Shown one piece after another: positions 21,947 through 29,545 of a DNA stretch of 29,545 nt. The translations under genes and the position numbers were made by a program. The stretch's first letter is position 1. Each line of letters opens with the position of its first letter. The notes under the pieces were generated by a model. The model was not told where the DNA came from, did no database searches, and saw only the letters and a list, made by a program, of their open reading frames with translations. This stretch comes from Pedobacter sp. UBA5917. GTDB taxonomy: Bacteria; Bacteroidota; Bacteroidia; Sphingobacteriales; Sphingobacteriaceae. Location of the stretch: positions 1-29,545 of the forward strand of contig NZ_DJDT01000077.1 of NCBI RefSeq assembly GCF_002432345.1, in the 5' to 3' direction.

Positions 21947-22072
21947 TTGAATGAGAGAATTACTGAATGAAAGAATGATTAAATGAGAGAATGGTTACGT
22001 TACGCGATAGAACATTCATTCAAAAGTCAATCATTCATTAATTCAATCCTTCACTCATTCTTTTATTCATTT
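21947..22072. repeat. Inverted low-complexity repeat locus E
   Basis: Gap between hemW and the SDR gene, overlapping the last codons of hemW. The left half (21947-21993) repeats GAATGAGAGAATTACTGAATG-like words; the right half (22013-22072) is their complement (CATTCATTCAAAAGTCAATC and so on). The loop (about 21994-22012) is unrelated and GC-richer (TTACGTTACGCGATAG). This is the largest of the three TTGAATGA-family loci in the window. Confidence 0.75.
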
Positions 22073-23196
22073 TCAACTATAAACAATTCTGAAGCAATAT
22101 GATCGGCAAAAAGTTTTCCATTCTGGCTTAACCTGATTTTATCACCACCTATGATCAGCCAATCTTTATCCTCAAAATTTCTAAGGTTGTATTTTGTTTC
22201 TTCTAAAAAGTCTTTCCCGAAATCTACATTTATTTTTTGCAGATCAGTACCCCACATGGTTCTTAACGAAGTCATTACGTATTCGTTAAACCGATCGTTC
22301 AAAGTTAGTTCTTCAACCATTTCTGGTAGTTTATTCTGTGCTAAAGTTTCGATGTACAAAGCATTATTTGCAGGGTTCATGTAGCGGTTTTGGCCGTTAA
22401 AACCATGTGCCGAAGGGCCAATGCCAATATAATCTATACCTTTCCAATAATTGGTATTGTGTACCGCATAATGCTTTGGTTTGGCAAAGTTGGAAATCTC
22501 GTAATGTTCAAAACCTGCTTCAACCAGTTTATCCATTAAAATTACAAATTGTGCAGCACTTTGGTTGTCGCTTACCGGACTTTGTTTTTTATTTTTAATG
22601 GCATGAGCCAAAGCGGTTCTGGGCTCAACGGTTAAAGCATAAGCCGATATATGCGGTACCTCCAGCTCAATCGCCTTTTGGATATTGTTTAACCACTTTT
22701 GATCGGTTAATAAAGGATATCCGTAGATCAGATCCAGCGTTAAGTTTTCAAAACCTGCATCCTGACTTCTTTTTATACAGTCTTCTGCTTCTTTAGCCTC
22801 ATGTGCCCTGTTCATCCAGATCAGGTCTTCATCATAAAAAGATTGAATACCTACACTAAAGCGGTTAACGGGCAATTGTTTCAGTTCTTTTAATTTCTGA
22901 CTGGTTAGATCATCCGGATTGGTTTCGATGGTAATTTCTGCACTGGCATCAACCGAGAAAGTATGGTTAATGGTATCAAAAATCTTTTGCAGGGCAGCCT
23001 GCGATAGGATAGAAGGTGTACCGCCACCCAAATAAATACTTCCAACCTGTCCGGAAATGCGGTCTTTTTTCATCGTAATTTCCCTGCAGATGGCATCAAC
23101 CATTTCATCAGCATATTTTAAGGAGGTGCTGAAATGGAAATCGCAATAGTGGCAGGCCTTTTTACAGAAAGGAATATGGATGTAGATACCGGACAT
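22063..23196 (-). CDS. hemW: Radical SAM heme chaperone HemW
   Basis: 377 residues. The N-terminal radical-SAM cluster motif is CKKACHYCDF (Cys-x3-Cys-x2-Cys, residues 11-18), followed by the SAM-binding YLGGGTPS, IETNPDD, FSVGIQSF and LDLIYGYP, and the HemW_C domain (EEVEEL-like region, NDRFNEYVMTSLRTMWG). Order and length fit HemW, the heme chaperone long misannotated as coproporphyrinogen dehydrogenase. The protein probably binds heme and delivers it to respiratory enzymes. The last three codons (Glu-Asn-Glu) and the stop fall within repeat locus E, so the extreme C-terminus appears to have been reshaped by the repeat. Confidence 0.94.
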   Translation of the reverse strand: MSGIYIHIPFCKKACHYCDFHFSTSLKYADEMVDAICREITMKKDRISGQVGSIYLGGGTPSILSQAALQKIFDTINHTFSVDASAEITIETNPDDLTSQKLKELKQLPVNRFSVGIQSFYDEDLIWMNRAHEAKEAEDCIKRSQDAGFENLTLDLIYGYPLLTDQKWLNNIQKAIELEVPHISAYALTVEPRTALAHAIKNKKQSPVSDNQSAAQFVILMDKLVEAGFEHYEISNFAKPKHYAVHNTNYWKGIDYIGIGPSAHGFNGQNRYMNPANNALYIETLAQNKLPEMVEELTLNDRFNEYVMTSLRTMWGTDLQKINVDFGKDFLEETKYNLRNFEDKDWLIIGGDKIRLSQNGKLFADHIASELFIVENE

Positions 23197-23381
23197 TGCT
23201 ATGAATGGTATTTAGAGCGCGATAAACGAATATTGATTATTGATGCTAATTTGTTCATTCAAATATATTGTATGATGTTTTCTTTATTAGTCTTTTGTTA
23301 TTCATTTGTTACTTTATAGGTTTTCAGAGTAACAGACCTTTAGTCTCAAAGTAACAAGAGTTTTAACCAGCAGCGTAACAT

Positions 23382-23645
23382 ATGGTAACAGTTAGGTATT
23401 AAAAACTAAAAAGCGGAAATTCAGTGCTTACTTAGATATCTACTCTAGGTCAAGGCAAAGGTAAGCGCAATTATGAATTTCTGAAGATTTATCTAACCAA
23501 AAATTATTCCGATGCCAACACTAGGGTTGCCGAAGTGGGTAAGGATAAGATGAAGATTGTAAATGCGATCAGAAATATTCAGGAAGATCGGATGAATTGT
23601 TCAAAAAGGTTATCAGCAAGCTTCATAATGCCATCATTGAAATGA
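23382..23645 (+). pseudogene. Decayed N-terminal fragment of a Bacteroidota tyrosine recombinase
   Basis: In the 564-bp gap 23197-23760. Read across two frameshifts, the plus strand gives MVTVRY (from 23382), then LKTKKRKFSAYLDIYSR (23399-23449), then GQGKGKRNYEFLKIYLTKN and KDKMKIVNAIRNIQEDR (23448-23606), with a stop at 23645. That is the order of the arm-type DNA-binding and start of the SAM-like domain of phage-type integrases of this phylum (xxYLDIY...GKRxYEFLKLYL...AxAIRxxR). The catalytic domain (Arg...His-x-x-Arg...Tyr) is absent. A further open stretch, DELFKKVISKLHNAIIEMIC (23591-23722), is not recognised. Upstream, 23300-23390 holds five GTAAC/GTTAC words, often seen before such integrases. 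Confidence 0.75.
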
Positions 23646-23760
23646 TTTGTAACAAATTGGAAAATTTTATCGTCAATATTCGTCTCAAAAAACAAAGGAA
23701 AAATAGACGATGTATACGGTAACGAAAATTTAAGAAAATGTTGCTTTTCGAGCAAAACAA

Positions 23761-25665
23761 TTAGTCGTCGATCAACTTAATCATCGTATTTAGCTCTTTT
23801 ACAATTACATTTACGTCTGAAGATGAACCTACAAGCTTAAATCGAACATTCCCTGATTTATCAATAATGAATTTTGCTGGGATCCCCGTAACGTTATAGC
23901 TGGATGCGGTATCAAACTTCAAATTGTCGTTACTATTTTTAGTATCCATAAGGATATTGAAGTCTAACTTTCTTTTAATCACTAAATCTGATACCAATAA
24001 ACCTCTATTGTCTTCTGGCTGCAAAGTATTAATAAAGAGGAATACGATGTTCGTATCTTGTTTTTTTTCATGGACAATTTTTTGCATCCCAGGAAAAGAA
24101 GCGATACAAGGAGCGCACCAGGTAGCCCAAAAATCTAATACCACAATTTTTCCTCTTAATTTTGCGAGGTCAACTTTTTGCCCATCTAAATTCAATAATT
24201 CAAATGGTGGGGCAGGGTAACTTACCATATTTTTTTTATAGTCTGCTAATTCATTCGCATCGCCTGTTATTTTAATCTTAGTTAGATAATTATCAAAATC
24301 ATCATTTCTTTGTAAGGCTGAATAAATTGATTTGAAGTCTTTTATCAATGACTCCGAACTATATCCTGATTTGATCAATTGTTCCGATACACTAAGAGCC
24401 TCTTCCAGATTACCTGTTGCTTTGAGATAGCTCACCAGTCTTTCTGAAGCATCAGAAGACGGTGCTAACCGAACCACTATTCTTTGTTGATTTAAAGCTT
24501 GTGAAAAATCACCTTTTGTATAAAGTAGAGCAGCGTAGGTATTCATACAATTGCCCAAATTTGAGTTTAATAGGTCATCATATTCTTGTTGAGAAGTGTA
24601 ATTGTAGGGGACAGATTCCTTAAGTGCCATTTGGGTTAATTGAACAGCTTCAGCAGACAGACTTAATGCAAAGTCGATATCAGCGTTTTTCTCGAGCATT
24701 CTTTCTGCGCAAAGATTTAACCAACTAGCCCGTGCAAAGTTACCTTTTTGTTGACGGGCATAAACAGCCGACTTCTTATAATTATCGTTCTTGGAATAAA
24801 TCCAAACCATATATTGATCAAAAGCTACTTTCCTTCGTTTAGCCATTTCGTTATCATTGCCCAACTCAAATTTTGTAAAAATAAAATCTGCTGATTCTTC
24901 ATTTTGCTTCAATGGCATCTCTGTTTTGATGGTTTTAAACGCAGCATAAAAAGCAAAGTCTCCAAGTGGGAACTGATTTAGTATAAGATGCTCTAGCGAA
25001 TCACACCGTTTTTTCTGCTGTTTTAACTGATAAAGTTTGTACAACAAAACAAATTTTGACTCTTCTGCTGAATGATCTCTTGAAAGTTCGAGAATTTTAT
25101 TATCAACTATCGCCTTGTATTGCGGCAATCCTGTTCTGTAAGCTACGCTTAGATAGTCAAGTGAAAGTTTTTCGCTCAATTTTGGCTCTAGTATGAATGC
25201 CTTCTTATAATATTGGGTTGCTTTTGTCAGATCAGTCTTGATACCCAAATACCTTGGTCCAAGCTTTTCGTAAATTCTGGCGATGGCCAATTCAGCCTGG
25301 CTCTTAATTTTGCCCGACTGATGAAATTTCTGAAAATAACCATTTTGAGGCTCATCTGATTTTTTACCAGAGTGAAAAGTCAAAGCCAAAAGGGAGATAC
25401 TATCTTGACTAAGGTATTCACCGTATAATAAATTTCCTTTCCTGATCAGCGGTATTTTATAGTTTTTTGGATAAGCAGTAGAATAAAATGCAAAAGATTC
25501 ACAGATGATTTCATCACTGGTTGAAAGTAATGTTACTGATGGGGCGTATGTGAACTTGACCATTGTGCCAGCTTGTTGTTTATCCGACATGAACTTAACT
25601 GCTTGTGAGAAGGACTTTGATAAAAAAACTAAAAAAAAGAAATTTAAAATGACTAATCGTTTCAT
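23761..25665 (-). CDS. Secreted TPR protein with C-terminal TlpA-like thioredoxin domain
   Basis: 634 residues. The signal peptide is MKRLVILNFFFLVFLSKSFS (cut near SFS-Q). Residues about 20-110 are a beta-rich N-terminal region, 120-480 are helical with several TPR-like units (ARIYEKLGPRYLGIKTDLTK, YAALLYTKGDFSQALNQQRI), and 490-634 are a TlpA/AhpC-TSA domain. The redox motif is WCAPC (FWATWCAPCIASFPG) and the cis-Pro is in TGIPAKFII. It would be a periplasmic thiol-disulfide oxidoreductase, TPR-guided to a partner. Base use looks AT-richer than the neighbours and it sits next to the integrase remnant, so horizontal arrival is possible. An exact -7 element is just upstream. Confidence 0.9.
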   Translation of the reverse strand: MKRLVILNFFFLVFLSKSFSQAVKFMSDKQQAGTMVKFTYAPSVTLLSTSDEIICESFAFYSTAYPKNYKIPLIRKGNLLYGEYLSQDSISLLALTFHSGKKSDEPQNGYFQKFHQSGKIKSQAELAIARIYEKLGPRYLGIKTDLTKATQYYKKAFILEPKLSEKLSLDYLSVAYRTGLPQYKAIVDNKILELSRDHSAEESKFVLLYKLYQLKQQKKRCDSLEHLILNQFPLGDFAFYAAFKTIKTEMPLKQNEESADFIFTKFELGNDNEMAKRRKVAFDQYMVWIYSKNDNYKKSAVYARQQKGNFARASWLNLCAERMLEKNADIDFALSLSAEAVQLTQMALKESVPYNYTSQQEYDDLLNSNLGNCMNTYAALLYTKGDFSQALNQQRIVVRLAPSSDASERLVSYLKATGNLEEALSVSEQLIKSGYSSESLIKDFKSIYSALQRNDDFDNYLTKIKITGDANELADYKKNMVSYPAPPFELLNLDGQKVDLAKLRGKIVVLDFWATWCAPCIASFPGMQKIVHEKKQDTNIVFLFINTLQPEDNRGLLVSDLVIKRKLDFNILMDTKNSNDNLKFDTASSYNVTGIPAKFIIDKSGNVRFKLVGSSSDVNVIVKELNTMIKLIDD

Positions 25666-25678
25666 AAATCGGGCTTAA

Positions 25679-25686
25679 CAAAACTA
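25679..25686 (-). promoter_or_regulatory. -7 promoter element for the TlpA-like gene
   Basis: On the minus strand this reads TAGTTTTG, an exact TAnnTTTG match, 13 bp before the ATG at 25665. It implies a very short leader. Confidence 0.45.
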
Positions 25687-25873
25687 AATATATAGTTAAT
25701 TTTTTTTAAATAGTATTCATTTTCTTAGTAAACTTAAAATATCTATCCCTTTTTAGTTCTTTTTGTCAAGTTATAGCTTTACTTTCTAATCATATTGAAT
25801 ATTTTATTGAAACGTCTGAATTGGTTATTCATCAATCCGTTTATTTTCTTTAGGTAAACAATGATTATTCGGT

Positions 25874-25881
25874 TACTTTTG
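25874..25881 (+). promoter_or_regulatory. -7 promoter element for the DUF4271 gene
   Basis: TACTTTTG is an exact TAnnTTTG match, followed by CATCC, and lies 24 bp before the ATG at 25906. Confidence 0.5.
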
Positions 25882-25905
25882 CATCCTTAAGTTTTGATTT
25901 ACAGC

Positions 25906-26883
25906 ATGCCGAAATTTATTTTTATTTTGTTTGTCTTATTGTGGTCTGCAGATTTTGCAATAGCCCAGCAGGTTCCTGTTCAAACAGATAGCGCGGTTGT
26001 AAATCAATTACCGTACAGGAGGTACCGCCCCGATTCGGCTACGCTGGCCCGGCAGAAATTTTCTACCGATTCGCTGGTTCGCCATACCTGGGTACTGCCC
26101 GATAGTTTGATTGATAAAAATGCGCTGTTGGATACCATCGAGAAAGAATATCTTTTCCCAAAACTCGATTTACTGGCATGGCAAAAAAAGTATAAGCATT
26201 TAAAGAAAAAAGCAAATCCTTATCAGCTTGGCACCAAAATACCTAAAGGCAATGTAGGTTTATTGGGTTTTATTTTTGGGATGCTGGTTATTTTTGCCGT
26301 TTTAAAAAATGCATTTGCAAAACAGTTATACGCTATTGTTCAATCGTTTTTTAGCAACAGGGTTTTAAATAATATCAATAAAGAAGACAATCTTTTCAGT
26401 TCGTGGCCTTTTCTGTTGCTTTTTGTACAGTTTGGTTTTGTGTTTGGCATGTTTTTCTTTCTGGTGGCGCAATGGAACGATATGTACCAGGCAAAGGATG
26501 GATTTAAGTTTTTTTTCAGCATATCCATCACTATCATTGTGTTTTATGCGCTAAAACTCGTGCTTTTGCGTTTTCTGGGTTATCTGTTTAATGTGCAGAA
26601 GCCGGTAGGCGAATATATCTCCATTTTATACCTCAGCTATTTCAATGCATCCCTGTTGTTTATCCCGCTGGTTGTGGCCTTTGCGCTGTCGCCGCTTAAA
26701 TATGGGGCTGTTTATATCGTGTTGGCGTTCTTGCTGTTAGGTGTAATTTTTGCTTTTCAGCTATTAAGGGCGGGAATAACAATACTTTCTAATAATAAGT
26801 TTTCTAAAATGCATTTAATTTTGTACTTTTGCGCCCTCGAAATATGTCCTATCCTCATACTAATTAAAACGATAGGACTGTAG
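25906..26883 (+). CDS. DUF4271 membrane protein
   Basis: 325 residues from the ATG at 25906 (MPKFIFILFVLLWSADFAIA, a signal peptide); an in-frame TTG at 25894 is not needed. After a polar, proline-rich N-terminal region (to about residue 115), six to seven membrane helices follow: GLLGFIFGMLVIFAVL, LLLFVQFGFVFGMFFFLVA, FFFSISITIIVFYAL, SLLFIPLVVAFAL, YIVLAFLLLGVIFAF and ILYFCALEICPILILI. DUF4271 is a Bacteroidota family typically found just before hemD, as here. Its function is not known to me; a role in heme or envelope biology is only suggested by context. Confidence 0.85.
   Translation: MPKFIFILFVLLWSADFAIAQQVPVQTDSAVVNQLPYRRYRPDSATLARQKFSTDSLVRHTWVLPDSLIDKNALLDTIEKEYLFPKLDLLAWQKKYKHLKKKANPYQLGTKIPKGNVGLLGFIFGMLVIFAVLKNAFAKQLYAIVQSFFSNRVLNNINKEDNLFSSWPFLLLFVQFGFVFGMFFFLVAQWNDMYQAKDGFKFFFSISITIIVFYALKLVLLRFLGYLFNVQKPVGEYISILYLSYFNASLLFIPLVVAFALSPLKYGAVYIVLAFLLLGVIFAFQLLRAGITILSNNKFSKMHLILYFCALEICPILILIKTIGL
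26824..26831 (+). promoter_or_regulatory. -7 promoter element for hemD, inside the DUF4271 gene
   Basis: TACTTTTG, exact TAnnTTTG, followed by CGCCC. It lies within the last 60 bp of the DUF4271 coding region, 66 bp before hemD, so hemD can be transcribed on its own with a short leader. Confidence 0.5.
26846..26878 (+). promoter_or_regulatory. Leader hairpin upstream of hemD
   Basis: GTCCTATC (26846-26853) and GATAGGAC (26871-26878) are perfect 8-bp complements around a 17-nt AT-rich loop, overlapping the end of the DUF4271 coding region. No T-tract follows, so it is not an ordinary terminator. It would form at the 5' end of a transcript from the -7 element at 26824. Confidence 0.5.
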
Positions 26884-26897
26884 CAGGAAAAAGGAAA

Positions 26898-27668
26898 ATG
26901 CAAGAAAAGAACGACTCTAGAATTCGCAAGGTAAAAAGTATTTTGGTTACTTTACCAAAACCTGAAACCGAAAAATCTCCGTATTACGATTTGGCCAAAA
27001 AACACAATTTAAAAGTTGATTTTAGGTCTTTTATTCATGTTGAAGGAGTGCCAGCAAGAGACTTTAGGAAAGATAAGATCAACCTGGCCGATTTTACGGC
27101 AGTGATTTTTACCAGTCGTAATGCAGCAGATCATTTTTTTAGGATCTGTGAGGAAATGCGTTATGATGTACCGGCAGAATTGAAATATTTCTGTCTTTCT
27201 GAAACGATTGCCCTGTATCTTCAAAAGTATATCCAGTACAGGAAGCGCAAAATCTTCTTCGGTAAACAAACTGCCGCCGATTTGGCAGAAGTGTTAAAAA
27301 AGCATGCAGGAGAGAAGTTTTTATACCCTTGTTCTGATGTGGCTACTGAAGACACCATGAAATTTTTGGAAAAGAGCGGGTATAATTTTACTCCTGCAGT
27401 ACTATTCAGAACTGTAGTGAGTGATCTGTCTGATCTGGCAGAAGTTTTTTATGATGTGATTGCTTTCTTTAGTCCTTCAAGCATCCAGTCTTTATTTAAA
27501 AATTTCCCTGATTTTAAACAGAATAATACGCGTATTGCTGCTTTTGGTGTAAACACCAGTAAAGCCTGTACCGATATGGATCTTATTGTTGATATTGCAG
27601 CACCAACCCCGGGTGTGCCCTCGATGACGATGGCCATTGAGAACTATATCAAAATATCTAATAAATAA
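26898..27668 (+). CDS. hemD: Uroporphyrinogen-III synthase
   Basis: 256 residues. It cyclises hydroxymethylbilane to uroporphyrinogen III in heme synthesis. The family is poorly conserved, but the two-lobed HemD pattern is visible: KSILVTLPKPE at the start, DFTAVIFTSRNAADHFF (residues 55-72), FLYPCSDVATEDTMKFLEKSG (137-157), DVIAFFSPSSIQSLF (190-204), and the C-terminal AAFGVNTSKAC...PTPGVPSMTMAIENYI seen in Bacteroidota HemD. It starts 14 bp after the DUF4271 stop and ends at a strong terminator, so the pair is insulated from gldK. Confidence 0.9.
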   Translation: MQEKNDSRIRKVKSILVTLPKPETEKSPYYDLAKKHNLKVDFRSFIHVEGVPARDFRKDKINLADFTAVIFTSRNAADHFFRICEEMRYDVPAELKYFCLSETIALYLQKYIQYRKRKIFFGKQTAADLAEVLKKHAGEKFLYPCSDVATEDTMKFLEKSGYNFTPAVLFRTVVSDLSDLAEVFYDVIAFFSPSSIQSLFKNFPDFKQNNTRIAAFGVNTSKACTDMDLIVDIAAPTPGVPSMTMAIENYIKISNK

Positions 27669-27701
27669 TACATTCGATAAATTATTTTACGTCAACACAA
27701 T

Positions 27702-27746
27702 AAATGCGTAACTTTACTGTTCTAAAGAGAGTTACGCATTTTTTTT
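27702..27746 (+). terminator. Rho-independent terminator after hemD
   Basis: AAATGCGTAACT (27702-27713) and AGTTACGCATTT (27730-27741) are a perfect 12-bp stem with a 16-nt loop, followed by a run of T to 27746. It lies 33 bp after the hemD stop. Confidence 0.93.
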
Positions 27747-27830
27747 AACAAAATAGAAGAAGCTGGATAAATCATTAAAGTAACTTTAATCACTTGGTAG
27801 CAATGATTTAATGTAAAATATTTGTTTTTG

Positions 27831-27861
27831 TTGATAATTTCAGTGATTTTTGATAAAATTG
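27831..27861 (+). promoter_or_regulatory. Candidate promoter of the gld operon
   Basis: TTG at 27831-27833 and TAAAATTG at 27854-27861 (TAnnTTTG with one mismatch) are separated by 20 bp, close to the expected -33/-7 spacing. They lie 32 bp before the gldK ATG. Confidence 0.4.
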
Positions 27862-27893
27862 CTCCTAATCGTGCGCTGCACACCATAAAAAAT

Positions 27894-29219
27894 ATGAAGA
27901 AAATTTACCTTCTAGCTATTGTAGGTATAACTGTAATGCTAGCTAGCTGCGGCCATGGTGGTCAGGGTGAGCTGGTTGGTGCTTATAACCGAAAATTTAA
28001 AAACGATAGAATTCCATTAGGAATGGTTTATGTTCCGCCTGGGCATACGGTACTTGGAGGAGCAGATGAAGATATTACATTTTCTCAGAACCTGCCGGGT
28101 AGAATGACCACCATCAGTGCATTCTTTATGGATCAAACGGAGATTTCCAATGCCGAATACCGCCAGTTTACCAATTGGGTGCGCGACTCTATCGCCATCG
28201 TAATGATGGGCAACCCGCAGCAATTTATGGTTACTCCAAGGGGTAATGCTGCAGCTGCTGTAGGTGGTGAGAAATACATCGATTGGAAAAAAGTTGGACC
28301 AAATGGGGCTAATATCTGGAGAAATAAGGGCAGAGGTGCTGCTGCTGCGCAGGCAAGCCAGTTAGATGGCATGTATTATTCGGGCCTTGATGCGCTTCCA
28401 GGCAAAAAAGAACTTGATGTGCGCAAATTCGTGTATTCTTATGCCGAATTAAATATGGAGAAAGCTGCTATCGGACATAAAGACCCAAACAGCAAACGTC
28501 AGGATTATATCGATCGTTATACCGTTGCCATTTATCCTGATACCATGGTTTGGAAAACGGATTATTCTTATTCGCAGAACGATCCAATGGTCCGCGGATA
28601 TTACAACCACCCTTCTTATGATGATTATCCTGTTGTAGGCGTAAGCTGGGAGCAGGCAAAAGCTTTCTCTCATTGGAGAACCAGGTTGTATGATGGTGTG
28701 GCTACTGCCAGAAAATTACCTGTAGGATCTAGATCTGATTACAGATTACCGGCAGAAACAGAATTCGAATATGCTGCAAGGGGTGGTAATACCAAAACAA
28801 AATATCCATGGGGCGGTCCTTACATCAGAAATACAAAAGGCTGTTTGCAGGCCAATTTTAAACCGGGCCGTGGCGATTATTCGAGTGATGGCGGGATCTA
28901 TACCGTTGGTGTTAGATCTTACTTTCCTAATGATTACGGATTGTACAATATGGCAGGTAACGTTTCTGAATGGACCATTACTGCATATAACAAAGGTGCT
29001 AGCCCGTTATTGCACGACCTGAATCCCAACTTTACTTATGATGCAGGTGCAAACGACAGCAAATACAAAAAACGCAAAGTTGTAAAAGGCGGTTCGTGGA
29101 AAGATACCGGTTATTTCTTACAGAATGCCGTAGCAACATACGAATACCAGGATACACAAAGGTCATATATTGGTTTTAGATGTGTTTCATCTTACCCAGG
29201 TACTGATTTAAGAAGATAA
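27894..29219 (+). CDS. gldK: Gliding-motility lipoprotein GldK (type IX secretion)
   Basis: 441 residues from the ATG at 27894; the longer frame beginning at a TTG at 27822 has no conserved N-terminus. The lipoprotein signal is MKKIYLLAIVGITVMLASC with lipobox LASC, Cys-19. The rest is an FGE-sulfatase (SUMF1-like) domain typical of GldK/PorK: MVYVPPGHTVLGGADED, MDQTEISNAEYRQFTNWV, VVGVSWEQAKAFSHWR, YRLPAETEFEYAARGG, GLYNMAGNVSEW and VKGGSWKD...GFRCV. GldK forms the outer-membrane ring of the T9SS with GldN, exporting adhesins and hydrolases. gldL follows 42 bp downstream, the conserved gldKLMN order. Confidence 0.96.
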   Translation: MKKIYLLAIVGITVMLASCGHGGQGELVGAYNRKFKNDRIPLGMVYVPPGHTVLGGADEDITFSQNLPGRMTTISAFFMDQTEISNAEYRQFTNWVRDSIAIVMMGNPQQFMVTPRGNAAAAVGGEKYIDWKKVGPNGANIWRNKGRGAAAAQASQLDGMYYSGLDALPGKKELDVRKFVYSYAELNMEKAAIGHKDPNSKRQDYIDRYTVAIYPDTMVWKTDYSYSQNDPMVRGYYNHPSYDDYPVVGVSWEQAKAFSHWRTRLYDGVATARKLPVGSRSDYRLPAETEFEYAARGGNTKTKYPWGGPYIRNTKGCLQANFKPGRGDYSSDGGIYTVGVRSYFPNDYGLYNMAGNVSEWTITAYNKGASPLLHDLNPNFTYDAGANDSKYKKRKVVKGGSWKDTGYFLQNAVATYEYQDTQRSYIGFRCVSSYPGTDLRR

Positions 29220-29261
29220 ACCAAACAAACTAAAGAAAATCAAGAAAAACATCAAAATTTT

Positions 29262-29545
29262 ATGGCAGCAAAAAAACAACCAAGCTGGTTGAATCCAGCA
29301 ATTTCATTTGGAGCTAGTATTGTAATTATCGGGGCGTTATGTAAAATTCTCCACATCGGTGGAATTTTCGGGAGCTATGCAATTGGAATTGGATTAGGTG
29401 TTGAAGCATTTTTATTTGCTTTGACCGGTTTTTTTCCACCAGAGCCAGAACCAGCATGGGAGAAAGTTTATCCTGAATTAAGAGCGGATTTTAAAGGCGA
29501 ACTACCTACAGCATCGGCCAGGCCAGCGGCAGCGGTAGCCCCTTC
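29262..29545 (+). CDS. gldL: GldL, inner-membrane T9SS motor protein (5' part only)
   Basis: Starts MAAKKQPSWLNPAISFGASI and runs open to the window edge (94 codons). Two membrane helices are visible: about residues 13-30 (ISFGASIVIIGALCKILHI, with the conserved Lys-Ile-Leu-His) and 38-58 (YAIGIGLGVEAFLFALTGFF). A PPEPEPAW stretch and an Ala/Pro-rich cytoplasmic region follow. GldL, with GldM, forms the proton-driven motor of the type IX secretion and gliding system. The 3' end and the expected gldM/gldN lie outside the window. Confidence 0.95.
   Translation, partial: MAAKKQPSWLNPAISFGASIVIIGALCKILHIGGIFGSYAIGIGLGVEAFLFALTGFFPPEPEPAWEKVYPELRADFKGELPTASARPAAAVAP

Noticed and set aside
23134..23319. 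61-codon open frame overlapping the hemW start
   Set aside because: Mostly antisense to the conserved radical-SAM region of hemW.
27822..27893. 24-residue N-terminal extension of GldK from a TTG
   Set aside because: It would bury the lipoprotein signal; the ATG at 27894 gives an ideal lipobox.

Overview
The window looks like chromosomal DNA of a Bacteroidota bacterium, most likely a Sphingobacteriaceae member close to Pedobacter. I base this on gene content and style: gldK and gldL of the type IX secretion/gliding machinery, a DUF4271-hemD pair just upstream, DUF4286, a MoxR-like ATPase with a VWA partner, no Shine-Dalgarno sequences, and several exact TAnnTTTG (-7) promoter motifs. Many intergenic gaps hold palindromic or low-complexity repeats. 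No rRNA, tRNA, CRISPR array or intact mobile element was recognised.

Layout. 1-1450: a membrane protein cut by the window edge, a MazG-like pyrophosphohydrolase and DUF4286. 1554-3263: a duplicated module of two related small membrane proteins, each followed by a 364-bp copy of the same non-coding repeat. 3314-9709: a secreted TPR protein diverges from an operon encoding an S9-peptidase-like lipoprotein that lacks its catalytic Ser and His, a histidine kinase and an OmpR-type regulator. 9903-15158 (minus strand): membrane-anchored metallophosphoesterase, MoxR/ChlI-type ATPase, VWA protein and PfkB sugar kinase. 15253-17213: secreted DUF4440 protein, hexapeptide acetyltransferase and a protein of unknown function. 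17278-20038 (minus): two paralogous JmjC/cupin_8 proteins flanking a DUF3050 (heme-oxygenase-like fold) protein. 20283-23196 (minus): fasciclin, SDR and HemW. 23382-25665: a decayed tyrosine integrase fragment, then a TPR-TlpA thioredoxin protein. 25906-29545 (plus): DUF4271, hemD, gldK and the start of gldL.

Best candidates for something undescribed. (1) The S9 pseudo-peptidase lipoprotein abutting a sensor kinase, with two spaced inverted repeats of GTAACAT/ATGTTAC in the promoter region. (2) The three-gene putative iron-oxygenase cluster cupin_8 / DUF3050 / cupin_8, whose cupins keep identical ligand positions. (3) Five intergenic loci with the same architecture but different sequences: an imprecise short-period repeat, a short unrelated loop, then the same repeat inverted. 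All functional statements come from reading motifs by eye; no database search was run.
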